From: Meandrina meandrites
Taxonomy: Eukaryota; Cnidaria; Anthozoa; Scleractinia; Meandrinidae
Assembly: GCA_963693305.1 (NCBI GenBank)
Contig: OY855905.1
Coordinates: 26,217,937-26,281,936 of the forward strand
DNA: 64,000 nt
Direction: 5' to 3'
The first letter of the stretch is position 1. Each line of letters opens with the position of its first letter. This document shows positions 59,011 to 64,000 of the stretch, piece after piece. Below the pieces are notes generated by a model. It ran no database searches. It was not told the DNA's origin and worked only from the letters and a program-made list of their open reading frames with translations. A program made the position numbers and the translations under genes.

Positions 59011-59519
59011 TCAATTTTTGCTCATGGCCCCCTTTACAAATGCCATCCAGTGACCAAGTCTTAAGGTGCTAAGCCATTAGTACCTCACCACACTCGGCCC
59101 CCCTTTCCCCGGAAAAAAAATTACCATTATATTTGGGGGTGGGGAGTGGGGCGTGGGGCGTGACGTGTATGACCACAAATTTGTCGGCGAACAGCTGAAG
59201 TGTCCCAAGACTTCTAACCAGGATTGTAGCATCCCATTCAAGTTAATGTATGTTGTCGCGCGCCTGGCTTCTTCCATCCCTAGCATTCAAGGTCTATCCA
59301 AAGATTGGCAAATAGAGACCTATCACGTTTTTTGTAAATGTTCTCCTTTCGTTTCGAAGTGTTATCTTAGAAGCCAGACACGCTTAACAAGGGTCGACGA
59401 GAAGAAGTACTGATTGGAACGTTAAATGTCTCACATGGTCGTTCGCTAGATTACCTGGGGAACTTCTTTGATGAAATCGATAAACAAAACCAAATCTACC
59501 TTACCTTCCAGGATGTATC

Positions 59520-60480
59520 ACAACAGTGACGGCTTCCATCGTCACTGAACAGCAGCCTACATGTAGAGGAGTACTGCTTTAATTTATAGTCTACAGCTTC
59601 AGGATCGCTGCCATTCTTCAACAGAGCTTTTACTAGCAATCTTTCTCCGTTTGAGTACAAAGCACCTCCATTTAAGAATAATGCAGATATAAATATAGGC
59701 GACCAATTTTAATTGGTCGCCTATATTTGTATCTGCTTTATTCTTTAGCAACAAGCGAACGGTTGCTAGGTGGCCGTTTTGTGTGGCCAACATTAGAGGA
59801 GTAAAGCCGCAAAAACAAGTGGCTTCATTTACATCAGCACCGTGCTCTAGGGGGGATTGATAGCGTCTTTATGAACATTTTCAGCAGCCAGATGAATGGC
59901 TGAAAACTGTACATAATTATCGCGTGTCAGGTCTCTCAACACATCAGCTCCAAGCTCTATTAAACGTAGCATATTTCTCGTTTAGCCACTCATTGCAGCA
60001 TGAAGAAATGGAGTGCAGTCCTCGTCAGCAGTCATCTCTAGAGAAGCACCTCCTTTAACTCTTCATTAAACCTGGCTGCCAATATCAGAAGTGTTTAGCT
60101 GTTTTTGTACTGGTACGGCCACGAATTAACATGCTCACCAACATCAAGTAGCCTGCGAAGATGCTCAGCATGTCCCCTTCGTGCACCAAGTGATATTTAT
60201 AATCCTTTGTAGTTTTTTCAACAACATCGCTTATCTGCCTGTCGTTTGCAGACTCTTGCTGTCTCAAGGCAGCCATTATAGATTTGCCAGCAAAATGGGA
60301 TTAGTTGTGACTACTCTTGGCAACCAAAGCTATGGCACTTTCCAGCTTGTCTGGACTGTTATTTAAGATTGCGTTGACGGTTTCAATGTCCCCTTCAATG
60401 CAGGCTGATTGTAGGCAGCTCGGACCACTTTCCTTACCTGGTGACGTTACTACATTGAAGGCCAAACTCTCCAAGGACAG
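59520..60480 (-). pseudogene. Decayed ankyrin-repeat gene copy
   Basis: On the minus strand, ankyrin-like words appear in several frames: SCLQSACIEGDIETVNAIL near 60430-60360, ARRGHAEHLRRLLD near 60160, SAIHLAAENVHKDAIN near 59895, GFTPLMLATQNGHLATVRLL near 59800-59740, and SNGERLLVKALLKNGSDPEA near 59645-59590. Frameshifts and stops separate them. The last block is a close, diverged copy of 63800-63655 in the intact-looking gene to the right. A quasi-palindrome at 59674-59745 breaks one repeat. Confidence 0.7.
59674..59745. repeat. Quasi-palindrome inside the ankyrin pseudogene
   Basis: 35-bp arms (59674-59708, 59711-59745) with two mismatches and a TT spacer. The right arm is the ankyrin coding sequence for KNKADTNIGDQ (minus strand); the left arm is its inverted copy and replaces the expected next repeat sequence. 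Confidence 0.8.
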
Positions 60481-60559
60481 CTTAACAATGGGGACACAGC
60501 CTGACGTGTCTTTGCAGTTGAAACGAAAAAATTATTTGGAAGAACTATATGAAAAGGTA

Positions 60560-61449
60560 ACAGTGACACCTCCTTAGCCTGATTATACAACTGGCTGTTT
60601 TTTTTATTGACAGATGTGTTCTAAGTGTATACAGCTATTTCGAGAAAGGTTGTCGGAAAAAAAAATTCAAAGTGCACGCGACAAAACCGAAAGGTGGTCT
60701 GGGTATTCACTCGAATTTTGCATATTGGCCTAGAGAAAATTTACAAGTTTGTATTTTTGCACGTGGAAAATTTGTTTTTCCTCTCAGGGGCCTACATCTG
60801 TAACTTTACTTTAACTGTCGCATGTCTTTGAGTGAAGAAAATTCTTCTAAACTTCAGAGGGGCTAAACGTACCTTATTTCTACATGTCTGAAAAGAAAGA
60901 AAACCTGAAATTCGCGCTTACTTTGTTGTTATATCTCATTAGTATTCAACACGTGCAGTAGCTCTATACGTCTACCCATACTACTTTTCGGGATTGGCTT
61001 GTGCAGTTTTGTGTTTTTTTCCGACTACGTTTCTCGAAATAGCTGTATAGTAAGTTTGCGTAAACACTTGTAGAGGGCACCCTTGTGGACTGATTTTATT
61101 CTATCTGAATTCTCCCTAAATTGGAAGTAACACGATAAGTTCTCTTCGTACGTTTTTGTGTAAACTACGCTAGGACTGCGAGGGTGCACTCACCAAAAAA
61201 GTCTTTGAACAGCAACAGAAAGGCATCATTTCATTCTTCAAGACGTAAGTAAACTTCGATCAACAATTTTTATGCGATTCTCTCCGAAGACTGTCAAACT
61301 TGAAAATGTCGGCCCAACGTTTTCGAGGCTTAGGCCAATTACTCTCATAGCGATCCGCAGTCACACCACTTTTTAATAGTTTTCGTGACAAGTAGAGTAC
61401 GTTGTGGCAAGGCCAGGCAACCATTTGTGGATTTCCAATTATACCAGCG
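60560..61449. other. No gene recognised
   Basis: Sequence upstream (minus-strand sense) of the ankyrin pseudogene. TATACAGCTATTTCGAGAAA near 60635 is mirrored by TTTCTCGAAATAGCTGTATA near 61030, so an inverted-repeat element of about 400 bp is possible here. Confidence 0.35.
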
Positions 61450-61680
61450 CCTTTATTGGATTTTCAAGTACAGTACAGTGGAACCCCGTTTAAGGCTGGT
61501 TTTCACTAGCGCATAAGCACAAGCATAAGCATAAGCACAAACACTCGCATAAGCAAGTGAGAACACCCCTTTATTGGATTTTCAAGTACAGTACAGTGGA
61601 ACCCCGTTAAGGCTGGTTTTCACTAGCGCATAAGCACAAGCATAAGCACAAACACTCGCATAAGCAATTGAGAACACCCA
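61450..61680. repeat. 118-bp tandem duplication across a transposon end
   Basis: CCTTTATTGGATTTTCAAGT begins at 61450 and again at 61568, so the pogo-like left end (CAGTGGAACCCCG) and the ATAAGCA array occur twice. Confidence 0.8.
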
Positions 61681-62181
61681 CGACATAAGCATAACATAAG
61701 CACAAGAAGAACGAACATTGTTCGTTCTTCTTGTGCTTATGTTATGCTTTTAAAACCTTGTTTAGTTTCTTCTATAACTGTAACAAGTTAAAACTATGGA
61801 AAACTTACGTTCATCTTGAAATTTGACCAAGGACTTATTTAAAAAACTCTGTGACTTTATTTTGTACTGTTATTCGCCGTTTCCGTTGGGTTTTCACTCG
61901 TCAGTCACGTTCTCCAACTTGTCAGAGCTTCTCTCAGTGACTTGACTTCCTCTAATTAGGTTATAATTGTGCATGACAATGGCAGATTAACAGTGTCCGT
62001 AAAGCGGGGTTAACGATGTACAAGAGTTTGCCAATCGGGACACACAAAAGTGTCTGTTGTCCGTATTAACGAGTGTCCGTAATAAGTGGGTTAATTTTAG
62101 AGAAAAAAAATACAAGCTTTTCGCCGGGACAAACGAAACTGTCCGTAAATATTTGGGTGTCCGTAAAGCGGGGTTCCACTG
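61476..62181. mobile_element. pogo/Tigger-like element with ATAAGCA array near one end
   Basis: CAGTGGAACCCCG after TA (61474-61475) and CGGGGTTCCACTG before TA (62182-62183) are perfect 13-bp ends. GTCCGTAAAGCGGGGT-type words recur near the right end as in the element at 19755-21373. The left part is filled by GCATAAGCACAAGCATAAGC arrays, probably a separate nested element that starts GGCTGGTTTTCACTAGCGC. Confidence 0.6.
61687..61749. repeat. Perfect palindrome, 30-bp arms
   Basis: 61687-61716 and 61720-61749 are exact mirrors (AAGCATAACATAAGCACAAG and onward), spacer ATT. It is built from the same ATAAGCA words as the array to its left. Confidence 0.8.
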
Positions 62182-62183
62182 TA

Positions 62184-62613
62184 GTAAATCTTGGCAGGTC
62201 TTCCCTTTTAAAATATCACTAAACAGTTGCGAAATATATGCGAAATACTCTTCCAGTAATACATTATTGATCTCTGCCGGAGCTAGAAATCTGACCTCAT
62301 AAGGTTTTCTTACTATATAATCCTCTAGCTACTGGCCCACTATTGTGCGACCTCGACCCATTTGAAATTGACATTATATGTCCTAGTAGCTCTATTGATT
62401 TAGGTCATTCAGTTTTGTTCCGATAAATGATCATGCTACCAAACTACTACAAGTAGTAACATTGTGTTGGAGATTAAAAATAGAGAAAATGGACGCTATT
62501 GGACACTAGTCTTTTCGCACTTTCGCTAAAGACAATGCATTTTCTTTATATTTTTGGCTTGATGATGGCTCAGATGACTTTTTGAATTGAGATTTTTATG
62601 TTCAAAAGTGTCA
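62184..62613. other. 3' flank of the ankyrin gene; nothing else seen
   Basis: AT-rich, unique-looking sequence downstream (minus strand) of the ankyrin stop codon. Probably 3' UTR in its right part; I could not pick a convincing poly(A) signal. Confidence 0.4.
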
Positions 62614-64000
62614 TCAACACCGTTCATTAAGGCACTTTTCAACTTCCTTGTGGCGAAACAATTTGGCACATTCAGCTGGTGTAAGACCTTCCTTGTTGAC
62701 TGAATACACATCTGCTCCATTATCCAGCAACAGGCGAACTACGTCAATGTGACCAGAGCCTGCAGACACGTGCAGCGGTGTGTTTCCACTAGCATCAGGC
62801 GCATTCACGTCACTTCTTGCATCAATTAAGACATGCACTATTTCTGTCTTGCCAAATGCACCAGCTGTGTGAAGAGGAATGCCGCCTTCAGAATCTCTTG
62901 CATTAACAGCAGCTCCATGTCCAAGAAACAAACACACCATTTCCACATCACTGAAGGCTGAAGCCAAGTGTAGAGGAGTGCTTTCTTCATTATCTTTACT
63001 ATCCACGTCTGCACTGCGTTCGAGGAGTAGTCGAGCACTGTGTTTGTTACCGAAAATTGCGCAGATGTGTAGAGGAGTGCAACCTTTCGTGTCTCTAGCC
63101 TCGAGATTGCTGCAAATAGAAGTATAACGTGAATCGCAAGAGGCGCGATGAGCTAAAGTTTATTACTGTACCATAGATTCTTGAACGACAGATGTGGGTT
63201 TGAACAATTCCTGGGGTCGTAATTCTTAATCTTAGGTAAGACACCCCATTTTTTCGGTATCTCTCCACCCTACAGAAATATAAATGGACACTGGCGAGTT
63301 ATAAACAATACTCTTTAGCGCTTCCTGCTACAGAATCTACAGTAGTGCACCCGCGCCGACGGGCCACTGTCTCTTCCTATCGCTAGATTAGAATGGACTT
63401 TACCTTTTCAGTGGACATTGTGCCACAAAATTGGCAAAGTGCGAGCAAACATTTCTATTTCAGGAAGCCAGACACATTTTATAAAAGTCCATTACAAGAA
63501 AACCCGATTGGGCCGGCATCAAATGCCAGTCACAGTTGTTTACCCATAGCCTGTGGAACATAAAACCGAGGCGGGACACAACTTAGGATAAATCCAACTC
63601 TGTCTCATCTTACCTTCCGTTATCAATCACAACTGCGACGGCTTCTATCATCCCTGAACAACAGCCTACATGTAAAGGAGTACTGTCTTTATAATCTACA
63701 GCTTCAGGATCGCTGCCATGATACAACAGAGTTTTTACTAGCGAGCTTTCTCCGTTTGAGTACAGAACAAGATGGAGAGGCGTACTACCCAGCTCATCAA
63801 CAGCATTGACTTGTCCTCCATGCAGAATGAGTTTTTTAAGAGTTTCCTGATCACCAAAAGTAGCCGCCATATGCAGGCACGTTCTTCCCTGGATGTTTCT
63901 TGCATGAACACTGCTTCCCTTCTCAATTAGTAAGTCCACGTTTTCAACAAAGCCTCGTGCACTTGCCATGTGAAGAGGCGTATTTCCTTCCTTATCTCGA
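62614..64000 (-). CDS. Ankyrin-repeat protein, 3' end (partial, two exons in window)
   Basis: Minus-strand exons: beyond 64000 to 63614, and 63109 to 62614 (TGA at 62616-62614). The donor (GGAAG|GTAAGA) and acceptor (TTTGCAG|C) agree in phase, joining VVIDNG-S-NLEARDTKGC. At least seven ankyrin repeats are visible: GNTPLHMASARGF, GRTCLHMAATFGD, GSTPLHLVLYSNG, DSTPLHVGCCSGM, GCTPLHICAIFGN, ESTPLHLASAFSD, GGIPLHTAGAFGK, GNTPLHVSAGSGH, then a capping repeat ending EVEKCLNER. There is no membrane segment or other domain in the visible part; N-terminal domains would lie to the right. Ankyrin arrays bind proteins; no specific role can be inferred. The diverged copy at 59520-60480 suggests a local tandem duplication. 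Confidence 0.9.

Overview
The window reads as AT-rich, intron-rich metazoan DNA. Gene content, the mosaic of short inverted-repeat transposons and an L1-Tx1-like LINE suggest an anthozoan cnidarian, most likely a stony coral. That assignment is inference from the look of the sequence, not a database match.

Layout. At 1-412 there is a repeat rich in the palindrome CAACATGTTGC. At 1015-6242 lies a near full-length but inactivated L1-like LINE on the + strand with a recognisable target-site duplication. From 6550 to 18705 (- strand) runs the 5' part of a multi-exon gene I could not name. I resolve eight phase-consistent exons; it continues off the left edge and the LINE probably sits in its next intron. 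At 18.9-23.2 kb is a block of nested DNA transposons, (TAA)n arrays and an 88-bp perfect palindrome. From 23274 to 41116 (- strand) is a complete WDR91 gene, 15 coding exons and 782 codons plus stop by my splice model. One of its introns has the hallmarks of a U12-type AT-AC intron. About 370 bp away, head to head, a complete five-exon PEBP-family gene runs on the + strand (41485-44351) and uses two GC-AG introns. From 44.4 to 53.7 kb I see only repeats, including a large fold-back element built from about ten copies per arm of a TAAATGTAATA unit. At 53837-54766 (+) is a single-exon four-finger C2H2 (Egr-like) gene. From 59.5 kb to the right edge lie a decayed ankyrin-repeat copy (59.5-60.5 kb) and the 3' end of an apparently intact ankyrin-repeat gene (62614 to beyond 64000), both on the - strand.

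The transposon landscape is the most distinctive part. Many non-autonomous elements carry, at both ends, a short word iterated several times, and the word differs from element to element: CCGCATAAT, GGCGAGTG, TCTCGG, TTCGATTG, TAAATGTAATA, ATAAGCA, CCATGACTT, GTCGCC. Several have clear terminal inverted repeats and 5-8 bp, TA or TTAA duplications, and several are nested so cleanly that insertion order can be read.

The genes have no obvious joint pathway. WDR91 acts in endosome maturation by lowering PI3P, PEBP proteins bind phospholipid and kinase ligands, Egr-like fingers are transcription factors, and ankyrin arrays bind proteins. The one regulatory link visible is the shared WDR91/PEBP promoter interval.
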